Assembly: GCA_963740065.1 (NCBI GenBank)
Contig: CAVUCS010000001.1
Span: forward strand, 186,001-250,000
DNA length: 64,000 bases
Direction of reading: 5' to 3'
Origin: DASVDE01 sp963740065
GTDB taxonomy: Bacteria > Actinomycetota > Thermoleophilia > Solirubrobacterales > 70-9
Shown: piece by piece, positions 11,635-20,260 of the stretch
How positions within the stretch are numbered: position 1 is the first letter of the stretch
How the letters are laid out: the number at the start of each line of letters is the position of its first letter
Translations under genes and position numbers: made by a program
The notes under the pieces: generated by a model
Databases searched by the model: none
The model's input: the letters and a program-made list of their open reading frames with translations, nothing else
Told to the model about the DNA's origin: nothing

Positions 11635-12525
11635 ATGAGTGAGCCCGCGCCGCAGCTGAGAGTCGTCGCCGATGCGACAGAGGAGATGCACGGCATCGCC
11701 AGCCAGGCGCTGGAGTGGGTTCGGGTCAGCGAAGAGCGGGTTGCTGCGGCGGAAGGGCGGCTCCTCGCGGCTGAGGCCGGAGCTCGTGAGGCTCGCGCCG
11801 AGGTCAAGGCGCAAGCGATGGCGACCCTGGGCAAGATCGCCGAAGAGGGTCGCGAGAAGCTCGCGGTCGAACGCGGGAAGTTGCGCGAGGCAGACGAACG
11901 CGCGGCGCGCGCCGAAGAGGCGCGGGATCGCGCTGAGAAGTCCTTCGAGGACGCCCAGCGGCGTGCTCAGGATGAGCGAGAGGCACTCGCGGCACAGTTG
12001 GGCAGCGTCCGCGGCGAGGCCCAGCAGGCTTTGGCGAAGCAGATCACCGGCCTCAAAGAAGGCGCCGAGTCGCGTATCCGCAAGGCCCGCGAAGACGCCC
12101 AGGCCGAAGCCGATCGCCGTATCGCGGCGGCCGAGCAGCGCGCCGCCGATGCCGAGGCCGCCGCAGCCGAGGCGAAGGAGATCGCCGTCAGGCTGGAGAC
12201 TGAAATTGAGCAGCGGGTGATGGAGGGCACCAAAGAGGTGCGCCGCGAATCACAGGAGCGGGTCCAAAAGTTGATCGAGAAAGTGGAGCGCGAAGCGGCC
12301 GAGTTCGCTCGGGTTCGCGCCGAGGACCAGCTTCAGGCCGAGTCGGAGCGGATCAAGGCGCAGGCAACGAAGCGCGAGGAGCGTGCGAGGCGTGCCGCCG
12401 AGGAGGAAATCAAGGCGACCGCCAACCGGGCAAAGCGCGAGGCGCTGGCCGCCGCCGACGAGACGGCCCCCACCTGGGCGCAGTCCGAGCAGGCGGTCTC
12501 AGCCGCCGGCTACCGCACCTTTTAG
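11635..12525 (+). CDS. hypothetical coiled-coil protein
   Basis: A 296-residue protein that is almost entirely Ala/Glu/Arg/Lys heptad sequence from about residue 25 to 270, predicted as one long coiled coil. It has no membrane segment, signal peptide or catalytic motif. The charge pattern resembles DivIVA-like or ATP-synthase-b-like rods, but no diagnostic N-terminal motif is visible, so no function is assigned. The ATG follows GACGAAG with only a weak ribosome binding site. The stop is six bases before stem-loop element copy 2. Confidence 0.75.
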   Translation: MSEPAPQLRVVADATEEMHGIASQALEWVRVSEERVAAAEGRLLAAEAGAREARAEVKAQAMATLGKIAEEGREKLAVERGKLREADERAARAEEARDRAEKSFEDAQRRAQDEREALAAQLGSVRGEAQQALAKQITGLKEGAESRIRKAREDAQAEADRRIAAAEQRAADAEAAAAEAKEIAVRLETEIEQRVMEGTKEVRRESQERVQKLIEKVEREAAEFARVRAEDQLQAESERIKAQATKREERARRAAEEEIKATANRAKREALAAADETAPTWAQSEQAVSAAGYRTF

Positions 12526-12531
12526 GGCTGG

Positions 12532-12641
12532 GGGACGTCGGGTACCACTCCCCGCTCAACTTTTTCGAGTGGCGCATGCGGCTGGCCGCGATGGTGGGCG
12601 GCGAAAAAGTACAAGCCGCGGGGAGTGGCACCCGACGTCCC
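12532..12641 (+). repeat. dispersed stem-loop element, copy 2 (forward, type B arms)
   Basis: Outer arms 12532-12554 and 12619-12641 pair over 23 bp with one mismatch. The core AACTTTTTCGA and CGAAAAAGTACAAG brackets a loop with GGCTGGCCGCGAT. It starts six bases after the stop of the coiled-coil gene and ends 24 bases before cysS. Confidence 0.9.
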
Positions 12642-12665
12642 TGATGTCTCAATAGCATCGCGCTC

Positions 12666-14073
12666 ATGCGGCAGATTCGAATCAAGGACACGTTGACCGG
12701 AGAGGTCCAAGTTTTGGATCCAGGTCAGGAGGTTGGGATATATGCGTGCGGCCCGACTGTCTACAGCCGGATTCACATTGGGAACGCTCGGCCGTTCGTG
12801 GTGTTCTCGCTGCTTGCCCGTTTTCTGAAGGCGGAGGGCTACAAGGTGCGGCTGGTTATCAACGTCACCGATATCAACGACAAGATTTATGACGCGGCAA
12901 AGCTGGCTTCTCAGCCGTCGGAAGAGTTTGCGGAGCGGATGACTGCCGCCTACTTCGAAGACACGAATCGCCTAGGGCTGGGTCGTCCTGATGCCGAGCC
13001 CCTTGCCAGTCAGACAATTGACGGCATCATCAGCCTGATCGCCGATCTTGTTGATTCTGGGCACGCATATGAATCAGATGGCGATGTCTATTTCCGAGTT
13101 CGGAGTTTTGAGGAATACGGAAAACTCTCGAATCGACGCACTGAGGACATGGATCAAGGCGAGGAGGCCGGCTCAGCCTCCCTCAAGGAGGATCCGCTTG
13201 ATTTTGCTCTTTGGAAGGCCCACGAAGCAAGGCGAAGACTCGTCTTGGGAGTCCCCCTGGGGGCGTGGTCGGCCCGGCTGGCACATCGAATGCTCGGCCA
13301 TGGCAGAAGACGAGTTGGGGCCGACATTTGCGATTCACGGAGGGGGGTCAGACCTCATCTTCCCTCACCACGAGAACGAGATTGCTCAGTCCGAGGCAGC
13401 TGGCCGTCCTTTCGCCCGTACTTGGATGCACAACGGGATGATTCAGAAAGGTGCCGAGAAGATGTCGAAGTCGGAGGGCAACATTTTTCAGTTGTCCGAG
13501 GCGTTGGATCGGTATGGGCGTGAGGCCGTCATTGCTTACCTGATCTCTGGGCACTATCGACAGCCGCTTGCGTTCGGGCCGGAGCCGATGGACGAGGCCG
13601 TTGCTCGGGTTGAGCGGTTGAGGAACTTCTTTCGCGAGCATCCGGTGGAGGGAGAGTCTGGGGGGGTCTCTCCGGAGCAACAGCGGGGAGGCTCCGGGGA
13701 GACCCCCCCAGACTCTCCGGCAGCAGCTCGCTTGGGTTCGTTTAAGGCTGCGCTCGCTGATGACTTCAATACGCCGAGGGCGATGGCTCAGGTGTTTGAG
13801 CTTGTGGGGGATGCCAACCGGGGCGAGGTCCCTGTGGATGAAGCGGCTCAGGCGCTGGCGGAGATGCTTGGGCTCGTCGGCCTCAGCTCCCTTACCCAGC
13901 CGGATGAGGGAGCTGAGGCCGACGAAGGGGCGGAGAAGTTGATGCGGGAGCGGGAGGAAGCGCGGGCGGCGAAGGACTTTGGGCGGGCCGATGAGATTCG
14001 GGATGAGTTGGCGGAGCTTGGCTGGGAGGTTCGGGACTCGGCTGAGGGTGCGAAGTTGGTCCGCAGGTCCTGA
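12666..14073 (+). CDS. cysS: cysteine--tRNA ligase (single frameshift)
   Basis: Charges tRNA-Cys. The catalytic domain has zinc/ATP motifs YACGPTVYSRIHIGNARP (HIGH-like HIGN), RPGWHIECSAM and KMSKSEGN. The frame breaks near 13229: deleting one A turns KAHEARRRL into KAHEAGEDSSWESPWGRG and restores the family sequence, so the gene spans two frames. Codon use is richer in A and T at third positions than in neighbouring genes. Two long palindromes lie in frame in the linker and C-terminal region (13651-13718 and 13874-13925). They encode a Gly/Ser/Pro-rich insert (GESGGVSPEQQRGG) and a second short acidic insert not expected in CysS. The 3' end overlaps rlmB by one base. Confidence 0.93.
13651..13718. 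repeat. 28-bp inverted repeat inside cysS coding sequence
   Basis: Arms 13651-13678 and 13691-13718 are complementary with one mismatch; the loop is 12 bases. The palindrome is read in frame and adds a Gly/Ser/Pro-rich peptide between FFREHPVE and LGSFKAALADDFNTP, where CysS normally has a short linker. Confidence 0.85.
13874..13925. repeat. 19-bp perfect inverted repeat inside cysS coding sequence
   Basis: Arms 13874-13892 and 13907-13925 are exactly complementary with a 14-base loop. It is read in frame as VGLSSLTQPDEGAEADEG, before the last helix REEARAAKDFGRADEIRDEL of CysS. Confidence 0.85.
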
Positions 14074-14726
14074 TGGCGAGCCAGATCATTTATGGCAAGC
14101 AGCCGGTGGCTGAGGCCGAGCGGGGGAGGCGCAGCGTTCATCGCGTTTTGCGAACGCCGGAGACATCGGCTGAGGAGCTGGAGCGGCTCTGCGGTTCGCC
14201 CGATCACCAAGGGGTAGTTGCTGAGGTCGATCCGTATCCCTACGGGGACCCGAAAGGGATGCTGAGGCGAGAAGGGACGCTGCTCGTGGCTTTGGACCAG
14301 GTTCAAGATCCGCGAAACTTGGGCGCTGTCTGCCGCTCCGCCGAGTTTGCCGGGGCCGCCGGGGTGATCGTGCCGGAGCGCCGCTCAGCCGAGGTGACCG
14401 CGGCCGCCTGCAAGGCCTCGGCGGGGGCGGTGGAGCACCTGGAGGTGGCCCACGTCCGTAACCTCGCCGACTGGCTTGCCGAGGCGAAGGAAGCCGGCTT
14501 CTGGATTTGGGGCGCCGACGCCGACGCCGATCAGGCTCCCTGGGCCGTCGATCTCAAGGGCTCAACGGTGATCGTGCTGGGCGGGGAAGGGAAGGGGATC
14601 CGTCCCCGCGTCGCCGACTCTTGCGACGGCTTGATCGCGCTGCCCAAGCGGGGCCAAGTCGATTCCCTCAACGTCTCAGCGGCCGCATCGGCTCTGCTTT
14701 TCGAAGCCTCGCGGCAGCGCCGCTAG
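14073..14726 (+). CDS. rlmB: 23S rRNA 2'-O-methyltransferase RlmB / TrmH family
   Basis: SpoU/TrmH-type (SPOUT knot) methyltransferase, by position and motifs RlmB, which methylates the 2'-OH of a guanosine in 23S rRNA. Seen: N-terminal substrate-binding part (IIYGKQPVAEA), motif 1 LDQVQDPRNLGAVCRSAEFAGA, motif 2 VIVLGGEGKGIRP and motif 3 ALPKRGQVDSLNVSAAASALLFE. 217 residues is slightly short for the family. The ATG overlaps the cysS stop by one base (TGATG). The neighbourhood cysS-rlmB-sigH supports the RlmB assignment. Confidence 0.93.
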   Translation: MASQIIYGKQPVAEAERGRRSVHRVLRTPETSAEELERLCGSPDHQGVVAEVDPYPYGDPKGMLRREGTLLVALDQVQDPRNLGAVCRSAEFAGAAGVIVPERRSAEVTAAACKASAGAVEHLEVAHVRNLADWLAEAKEAGFWIWGADADADQAPWAVDLKGSTVIVLGGEGKGIRPRVADSCDGLIALPKRGQVDSLNVSAAASALLFEASRQRR

Positions 14727-14729
14727 GCG

Positions 14730-14779
14730 CGAACTGAGCTTCTAACAAATGCAACGGCGGTTGCACGAACCTCAGTTCG
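14730..14779. repeat. nested hairpin between rlmB and sigH
   Basis: Outer stem CGAACTGAG (14730-14738) pairs with CTCAGTTCG (14771-14779), and an inner stem TGCAAC (14750-14755) pairs with GTTGCA (14760-14765). It starts four bases after the rlmB stop and ends just before the sigH promoter, so it may separate the two transcripts. Confidence 0.55.
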
Positions 14780-14782
14780 GGG

Positions 14783-14810
14783 TTGACAGAACTCCGCGTA
14801 GACGTAAACT
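14783..14810 (+). promoter_or_regulatory. sigma-A type promoter of the sigma factor gene
   Basis: TTGACA at 14783-14788, a 16-base spacer, and TAAACT at 14805-14810. This is the clearest housekeeping promoter in the window. It leaves a leader of about 100 bases before the GTG at 14921. In that leader CAATAAGGG occurs twice (about 14818 and 14860). Confidence 0.65.
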
Positions 14811-14920
14811 ACCGCGCCAATAAGGGTGAACCTCAGCTTGAGTCTGAGATCTCCCAGTCAATAAGGGCGCCTCGGGGGAGGTAAGTGGCGCCACGACCCG
14901 TCTCCAAAGGAGAAGGATCT

Positions 14921-15631
14921 GTGGCTCTATCGTCGCCTACGCAGGAAATGAGGCTCCCGGTTGGGCGCCTCAACGGTTCATCGCGCGTATCTCAAACTAA
15001 CCCTCAACCTGAGCTTGATGACCATTATCTGGTCGCCTTGGCAAAGGACGGTCGTTCGGATGCTTATGACGCGATCGTGCGCCGCTACCGCGGCTTCGTC
15101 AGGCTCAAGGCCTCGTCGTACTTTCTTCTCGGCGGCGAAGCCGACGATCTGATTCAGGAGGGCCTGCTCGGCCTCTACAAGGCAATTCGCGACTACCGCA
15201 CCGACCGCGAGTCGAGCTTCCGCAATTTCGCGGAGCTGTGCATTACCCGTCAGATCATCACCGCGGTGAAGACGGCTACTCGCAACAAGCACACCCCCCT
15301 CAACCAGTACGTCTCCTTCAGTCAGACGCCGGCCGCGGCGGGCGACTCGGAGACGACGCTCGATGAGATCCTGCCCGGGCCGTCGGTTCATGACCCGGTC
15401 AATCAGGTGATCGCCTCCGAGGAGTTGGAGAGCCTCGTCGCCTGTCTCTCAGGTGTTTCCGGGGTTCTTTCCGACCTGGAGAGCAGCGTGCTCTCGCTCT
15501 ACCTTGACGGCTATTCCTATGAGGTGGTCGCCGAGAAGCTCGAGTGCGACACAAAGACGGTCGACAACGCCTTGCAGCGGGTCAAGCGCAAGGTGGGCAC
15601 TCACCTCACCTCGCGCGAGGTGCTTGCGTGA
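14921..15631 (+). CDS. sigH: RNA polymerase sigma factor, SigH (sigma-30) family
   Basis: Sigma-70 family member close to the Bacillus SigH type. Region 2 is LVALAKDGRSDAYDAIVRRYRGFV...SSYFLLGGEADDLIQEGLLGLYKAI (core binding), followed by RNFAELCITRQIITAVKTATR and a C-terminal region 4 helix-turn-helix (SYEVVAEKLECDTKTVDNALQRVKRK). An earlier GTG at 14885 is possible, but GTG 14921 has AAAGGAG eight bases upstream and is preferred, giving 236 residues. It follows rlmB as in Bacillus. Its TGA stop forms the first three bases of stem-loop element copy 3. Confidence 0.92.
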   Translation: MALSSPTQEMRLPVGRLNGSSRVSQTNPQPELDDHYLVALAKDGRSDAYDAIVRRYRGFVRLKASSYFLLGGEADDLIQEGLLGLYKAIRDYRTDRESSFRNFAELCITRQIITAVKTATRNKHTPLNQYVSFSQTPAAAGDSETTLDEILPGPSVHDPVNQVIASEELESLVACLSGVSGVLSDLESSVLSLYLDGYSYEVVAEKLECDTKTVDNALQRVKRKVGTHLTSREVLA

Positions 15632-15747
15632 GAGTCCATTCCGGTAGGAGTTCCACTTAACTTTTTCCGAAGGCACGTAGCGGCCGTCCGTCGGCGTCGC
15701 CGCGGAAAAAGTACAGGACGTTCCACCCCTACCGGAGTGGACTCTCA
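15629..15747 (+). repeat. dispersed stem-loop element, copy 3 (forward, type A arms)
   Basis: Arms 15629-15650 and 15726-15747 pair over 22 bp with two mismatches. Core AACTTTTTCCGA and GGAAAAAGTACAGG. The element holds the stop codon of sigH in its left arm. The last codons and stop (15729-15731) of the converging gene lie in its right arm. Confidence 0.88.
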
Positions 15748-16829
15748 GGTCTGAGCTCGATCGAGAGGCCGAGAGCGTCGAGGAAGTGGCGTGGGTCGAA
15801 GGCCTGTGAGGGGGCCAGGGCGCCGCTGCGGTCGTACGAAGGATCGGCGCAGAGTCGCGCGCCGTGGGCAAGCGATGCCGCGGTGAGTCCGTAGACGTCG
15901 GAGCCGCGCACCACGCCGCGGCGCGAGCGTGCCCCGGCCTTTGCTTCGCACTCGACGACAAAGGTGGAAGCCGCCCGCTGTCGCTCGCCGGGAGCCGCGG
16001 GCAGGCGACGGACCAGCGCGCCGGTCGCGCGTCGCAGAGGCGTGCGCATCGCCGCTCCCAGGATGGGCGTCGCCGCGACGGCGAGCGGCATCAAACGAGG
16101 TGGAACGACCATGCCGTTAAGCACGGTCCGGACCCTGGCGGTCTCGACGTGCCTCGGCACGGTGATCTGCTCGCCCGCCGGGTACCGCAACATCCGCTGC
16201 TTCCCGATTGGCTCGGGGAAGCGCCAGTGCCCGCCGTCGCCGCTGCGAGGTGCGGGACGCCAATCGCCCTCGGTCCAAACGAAGTCGCCGCCCTGCATTA
16301 TTTCGAGCGCCGAAAGCGCGGTCCCGTGCGTCGGCGCGAAGCCGTGGACGCAGTAGGCGATCGTGATTTCGTCGAGGGCGCCCATTCCCTCCGCGGTCAG
16401 CGCGGCGATCAAGTCTCCCGGGGCGTAGTCGAAGCCCATTCCGGAGATCAGTGCGCCCCCCGTCGCTTTCGCGCGCTCGCCGTAGCGGTCGAAGGCCAGC
16501 TTGATGAAGGTCTGCTCGCCGGTCGTGTCGAGGTAGTGGGTCCCGGTTTCGGCGGCCGCCCGCAGGATCGGTTCGCCGTGCAGGGTGAACGGTCCGGCGC
16601 AGGCGATCACGGTCGAGCAGGGCTCGAGCATCTCGCGCAGGCCCCGGTCATCGTCGATGGGCACGGCGGCGATCGCAACTCCACCGAGTTCTTCGGACAT
16701 GGCTTCGAGCTTCTCCCGGTTGCGTCCCGCGATCAGAAACTCGGCATCGAGGCGGCGCAGCTCACGAGCGATCAATCTCCCGGTGAAGCCGGTGGCGCCA
16801 TAGACGGCGATCTTGCCTTCTTGCGTCAA
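15729..16829 (-). CDS. saccharopine dehydrogenase-like / trans-acting enoyl reductase family protein
   Basis: NAD(P)-binding oxidoreductase. The N-terminal Rossmann motif is VYGATGFTGRLIARELRRL, followed by FLIAGRNREKL and the family segment VIACAGPFTLHGEPILRAAAETGTHYLDTTGE. The 366-residue length fits the trans-acting enoyl reductase/saccharopine dehydrogenase NADP-binding group, which acts on lipids or amino acids; the substrate is unknown. Its start overlaps the end of the upstream GNAT-like gene (ATGA), so the two are co-transcribed. The last residues (PESPLR) are encoded by the stem-loop element. Confidence 0.85.
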   Translation of the reverse strand: MTQEGKIAVYGATGFTGRLIARELRRLDAEFLIAGRNREKLEAMSEELGGVAIAAVPIDDDRGLREMLEPCSTVIACAGPFTLHGEPILRAAAETGTHYLDTTGEQTFIKLAFDRYGERAKATGGALISGMGFDYAPGDLIAALTAEGMGALDEITIAYCVHGFAPTHGTALSALEIMQGGDFVWTEGDWRPAPRSGDGGHWRFPEPIGKQRMLRYPAGEQITVPRHVETARVRTVLNGMVVPPRLMPLAVAATPILGAAMRTPLRRATGALVRRLPAAPGERQRAASTFVVECEAKAGARSRRGVVRGSDVYGLTAASLAHGARLCADPSYDRSGALAPSQAFDPRHFLDALGLSIELRPESPLR

Positions 16830-17842
16830 TTCCCCTCCAAGTCCGCGAGAACGTACTCGAGGAGGGCGCGGCCGTGTTCCGAGGCAACGGCGACGTCCTC
16901 GGCGCTGACGCGGACGCGGTGCAGCGACTGCATCCGCAGAACGTCGCCGTCGGTGCGGCTGTTTGGGAAGACCCCGGCGTAGGAGACGCCGAGGCGTTCC
17001 AGGTGGTCGGCGACCAGCGCCGTTGCCGGTGTCTCCAGAGGCAGATCGACGTAAATGGCATCGAGTCCGGCCCGGTGGAAGAGGTGATGGCGCTCGGCGG
17101 CGATGGCCGTTTCCAGATCCGCGCCGGGAACATGGACTGTGATCAGCGCCAGATTGTGGTCCGCGCTGACCTCGACGTGCAGCTCACTCCGCTCCTCCAG
17201 CTCCACCCCCGCGGGCGGCTCGGAGAGGGTGCCGCGCAATTCGCACAACTCGAGTGTGCGGCCGACAATTTCGTGGTGGCGCTCCGGCGCGTAGACGGGG
17301 CGCGCGTGGCCGTCATTCAGCTTCGCGTAGAAGAGCGCCGCCGACTGGCGTGTCCGCGGGGCGCCGGCCGCCGCGTCGTTTGACACCGAGGCTGGGATCC
17401 AGCCCAGTAGGAAGCCGGTCTCGTGCGCGCCCAGGTCGATGTTGGCTCTCTGGCTGTAGGGGTGGGCGGCGGTCGCCTCGCTGAACATTCCCGCCAGCCC
17501 TCTCTCCCGGGCCCAATCCATCAGGAAGCGCTTGGTGCGGGTGAAGAGGTGTTGACCGCGCGCCTCGGGCATCGTCACCGCTTGGCCGGAGTGCCCGACC
17601 GCGTCATCGGCGGCGCCGAGGCTCATCCCTTCATGACAGAGCAACTCCCCCGCGGCGGATTCCGCCACGCAGGAGACGTAGGTCCCGGCCGCCAGCCGCG
17701 CCGTAACCTCAGCGGCGTCATAGACCCAGCGCACGTCATAACTGTCGCCATAGGCGACCTCGATCGCCTCGCTCAGCACAGCCCCCTCGCTGGGACCCAA
17801 GAGTCGGAACGTCGCCTCGATGGCTTCCCCAGTCTCACTCAC
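16826..17842 (-). CDS. GNAT-like protein of unknown substrate
   Basis: 338 residues with no signal peptide or membrane segment. The first half has features of a GNAT acyltransferase (TYVSCVAESAAGELLCHEGMSLG strand region, then GLAGMFSEATAAHPYSQRANIDLG resembling an acetyl-CoA-site helix, and ETGFLLGW). The second half (LITVHVPGADLETAIAA... LERLGVSYAGVFP) looks like a second, degenerate domain. The assignment is by pattern only and moderate. It overlaps the downstream oxidoreductase by four bases, which suggests a joint pathway. The start is only 21 bases before tRNA-Thr on the opposite strand. Confidence 0.6.
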   Translation of the reverse strand: MSETGEAIEATFRLLGPSEGAVLSEAIEVAYGDSYDVRWVYDAAEVTARLAAGTYVSCVAESAAGELLCHEGMSLGAADDAVGHSGQAVTMPEARGQHLFTRTKRFLMDWARERGLAGMFSEATAAHPYSQRANIDLGAHETGFLLGWIPASVSNDAAAGAPRTRQSAALFYAKLNDGHARPVYAPERHHEIVGRTLELCELRGTLSEPPAGVELEERSELHVEVSADHNLALITVHVPGADLETAIAAERHHLFHRAGLDAIYVDLPLETPATALVADHLERLGVSYAGVFPNSRTDGDVLRMQSLHRVRVSAEDVAVASEHGRALLEYVLADLEGN

Positions 17843-17863
17843 GGCGTCTATATTCGACCTTCT

Positions 17864-17936
17864 GCCCGCCTAGCTCAATTGGTAGAGCACCGCTCTTGTA
17901 AAGCGGAGGTTTCCGGTTCGATTCCGGAGGCGGGCT
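17864..17936 (+). tRNA. tRNA-Thr (anticodon TGT)
   Basis: Cloverleaf readable by eye: acceptor GCCCGCC pairs with GGCGGGC, D-arm GCTC AATTGGTA GAGC, anticodon stem CCGCT/AGCGG with loop CTTGTAA (anticodon TGT), variable AGGTT, T-arm TCCGG TTCGATT CCGGA. No CCA is encoded (T follows the acceptor). It reads ACA codons, which are rare in this GC-rich genome. Confidence 0.97.
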
Positions 17937-17939
17937 TGC

Positions 17940-19328
17940 CTAGGAATCGGTACCGTCGCCGCCCAGTAGGCGGGCCTTCTCGGCGGCGAACTCGTCGTCG
18001 GTGAGGACGCCTCTCTCGTGGAGAGTCGCGAGGCGCTCGAGGCGGGCGAGGCGTGCGTCCTCATCTGAGATGACCTCGGTTGGAGCCTCGGCGGTGGAGG
18101 CTTCCCCGCCGCTGGGTCGGGCTATCCCCTCGCGCAGTCTCGATGCCCTCTCGCTCAGGTTGGCGCTCTTGACGGCGCCGGTTACCCGTTCCTTTGCGCC
18201 GCCAAAGTAGTCGTCGTAGGTCACGTCGGGGAACTCGGTAGCCGTTCCTCTGCGCAACTCATGGATGCCGAAGGCCGCGAAGGCGGCGAGTATCAAGGCG
18301 GTGACGAACGAGCGCAGGTTCTGGGTCGGCGCGGAGAGGAAGTAGATGCAGACGACGATCGCCAGGCCGGCGTAGACATAGGGCATGTAGTCGCGCAGAG
18401 CCGGTGCCGCGAATCGACGAGTGGCGCGAGCGGAGCCGGTTGGCGAGCCAAGCCACCCCGCGATCGCAAAGAGGACGCCGAAGACGATGATCGTCGTCGC
18501 GATGCCGGCCATCAGCGAGGTCGATATCGACCAGGTCGCATCGGCCGCCGGGGTGACGCTGCTGTCGGTCACGAGCTGATCGACCACGATCCCACCGGTG
18601 ATCGCGCGGGCGACGATCACGGCGAAGCCGGCTGCGATCAGCCCGACCCCGCAGAAGAGCACGGTCACCCAGCGCTGGTCGCGGGAGAGGTAGATGGCGC
18701 CGGCGAAGCAGGCGAGGGTGAGGATCGAGAGCAGTAGCGCCAGGCCCTTGATCGCGACGGCGATGTTCTGCGCCGTCTTCAGCTGGTCGGAGCGCAGGAT
18801 CGTGATTTGACCCGCGTCGGCCGGCAGCTTCTGGGCTAGGTTGGACCCGATGCCAACCTGGTCGGCGAGGTTTGTGACCAGGTCGCCGAGGTTCAGCGTC
18901 ACCTCTCCGTTGTCGGTGGAGACCGCCTCTTTGTTGTTCTCCAGGACGGCGATCAGTTGCTCGTGGGCGGTGCGATTCGCGTCCTGCCAAAGGCTCTGCG
19001 CGGTCGAGGTCTTGAGTAGCTGGTCGGCGCCGTCTCCGGCGACCTGCCGCAGCCCCCCGGAAGCCGGGCCCGCCAGTCTCTGCAGATCGTTGGGCAGGAT
19101 CTGCTCGATCTCTCTCTCGACGTCGACGTTCTCGTAGAGCTGATCGGCGAGGTAGTTGCCGAGCGCGGTGCGGACCGTCGAGTTCTGGATCAGCCGGTCG
19201 CTGGTATTGACCCAGTCGTTGGTGTTGAGCGCTTGGCGCTCGATCCAGATCGCGAAGACGCTGAGGAAGGCGAGCACCGAACCGAGCACGACCAGGGCCT
19301 TCACTGTGCGTCGGCGTCCTTTGCCCAT
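17940..19328 (-). CDS. integral membrane protein with C-terminal SHOCT domain
   Basis: 462 residues. An N-terminal membrane anchor (LVVLGSVLAFLSVFAIWI) is followed by a long extracytoplasmic region (about 35-170) rich in short helices. Then come about five hydrophobic helices (LALLLSILTLACFAGAIYL, VTVLFCGVGLIAAGFAVIVA, GIATTIIVFGVLFAIAGWL and others). The cytoplasmic tail ends in a SHOCT motif, LARLERLATLHERGVLTDDEFAAEKARLL. Such proteins are common in actinobacteria; function unknown. The ATG is at 19328 and the gene is divergent from the VOC gene. Confidence 0.85.
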   Translation of the reverse strand: MGKGRRRTVKALVVLGSVLAFLSVFAIWIERQALNTNDWVNTSDRLIQNSTVRTALGNYLADQLYENVDVEREIEQILPNDLQRLAGPASGGLRQVAGDGADQLLKTSTAQSLWQDANRTAHEQLIAVLENNKEAVSTDNGEVTLNLGDLVTNLADQVGIGSNLAQKLPADAGQITILRSDQLKTAQNIAVAIKGLALLLSILTLACFAGAIYLSRDQRWVTVLFCGVGLIAAGFAVIVARAITGGIVVDQLVTDSSVTPAADATWSISTSLMAGIATTIIVFGVLFAIAGWLGSPTGSARATRRFAAPALRDYMPYVYAGLAIVVCIYFLSAPTQNLRSFVTALILAAFAAFGIHELRRGTATEFPDVTYDDYFGGAKERVTGAVKSANLSERASRLREGIARPSGGEASTAEAPTEVISDEDARLARLERLATLHERGVLTDDEFAAEKARLLGGDGTDS

Positions 19329-19354
19329 TGAAAGAGGATGCTATACGTGACCGG

Positions 19355-20260
19355 GTGAAGCTCGAGGGAATTCACCACATCACGGCGATCACCGAGGACG
19401 CTCAGCGGAACGTCGACTTCTACGCCGGGGTGCTCGGCCTTCGCCTGGTCAAGAAAACGGTCAACCAGGACAACCCGACCGTCTACCACCTCTTTTTCGC
19501 GGACGAGAAGGGAAGCGCCGGCTCCGACCTGACCTTTTTCGAGTTCCCCGGCGTGCCCAGAGGGCGGGCCGGAGCGGGGGACGTGCACCGGATCGTCTGG
19601 CGGGTCGGCTCCGAAGAGGCACTCGACTTTTGGCGGGAGCGACTCGCCGCCAACGATGTCTCGAGCGAGCGCGGGGACGCCTCGCTGCGCTTCTCCGACC
19701 CCGAGGGGCTCGACCATGAGCTGGCTGTCGTCGAGGTCGACGACGAACCGCTTATCGCCGACCACCCGGAGGTGCCAGGCGAGCTGGCGCTGCGGGGATT
19801 CCACGCCGCTCGCGCCTACAGTGGGGCGCCCGACGCGAGCAGTCGTCTACTGGAGGCGCTCGCGCTTGAGCCGGTCGGCGACGGCTGGGAGGCGCGGGGC
19901 GCTGAGCGCGGCGGCCTCTACATCTACGACGAACCGCCGGCCGAGCGGGCACTGCAGGGCGCCGGCAGCGTTCATCACATCGCCTGGGCGTCGACGATCG
20001 GGGAGCACGAACAGTGGCGCGAACGGGCGATCTCGGCCGGCGCGCAGCCGACCCCGGTGATCGACCGCTTCTACTTCAAGTCGATCTACTTCCGCGAGCC
20101 GAGCGGTGTCCTGTTCGAGATCGCGACGCTGGGCCCGGGCTTTACCGTCGATGAGCCGCTCGAGCACCTCGGCGAGAAGCTCTCGCTGCCGCCCGACTAC
20201 GAGCACCTGCGCGCCGAGGTAGAGCTGAACCTGCGTCCAGTCGTAAACCCACGTGCGTGA
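19355..20260 (+). CDS. VOC family ring-cleaving dioxygenase
   Basis: Two tandem vicinal-oxygen-chelate modules. The first has LEGIHHITAITEDAQRNVDFYAGVLGLRLVKKT (His ligand) and DLTFFEFPGVPRG. The second has VHHIAWA and VLFEIATLGPGF (His and Glu ligands). This layout matches the MhqO/MhqA-like Fe(II) ring-cleaving dioxygenases that attack catechol or hydroquinone adducts. The frame opens at TTG 19328, but GTG 19355 is chosen: homology begins at once and a TATAC box lies nine bases upstream. The stop overlaps the next start (GTGA), coupling it to the iron alcohol dehydrogenase. Confidence 0.85.
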   Translation: MKLEGIHHITAITEDAQRNVDFYAGVLGLRLVKKTVNQDNPTVYHLFFADEKGSAGSDLTFFEFPGVPRGRAGAGDVHRIVWRVGSEEALDFWRERLAANDVSSERGDASLRFSDPEGLDHELAVVEVDDEPLIADHPEVPGELALRGFHAARAYSGAPDASSRLLEALALEPVGDGWEARGAERGGLYIYDEPPAERALQGAGSVHHIAWASTIGEHEQWRERAISAGAQPTPVIDRFYFKSIYFREPSGVLFEIATLGPGFTVDEPLEHLGEKLSLPPDYEHLRAEVELNLRPVVNPRA

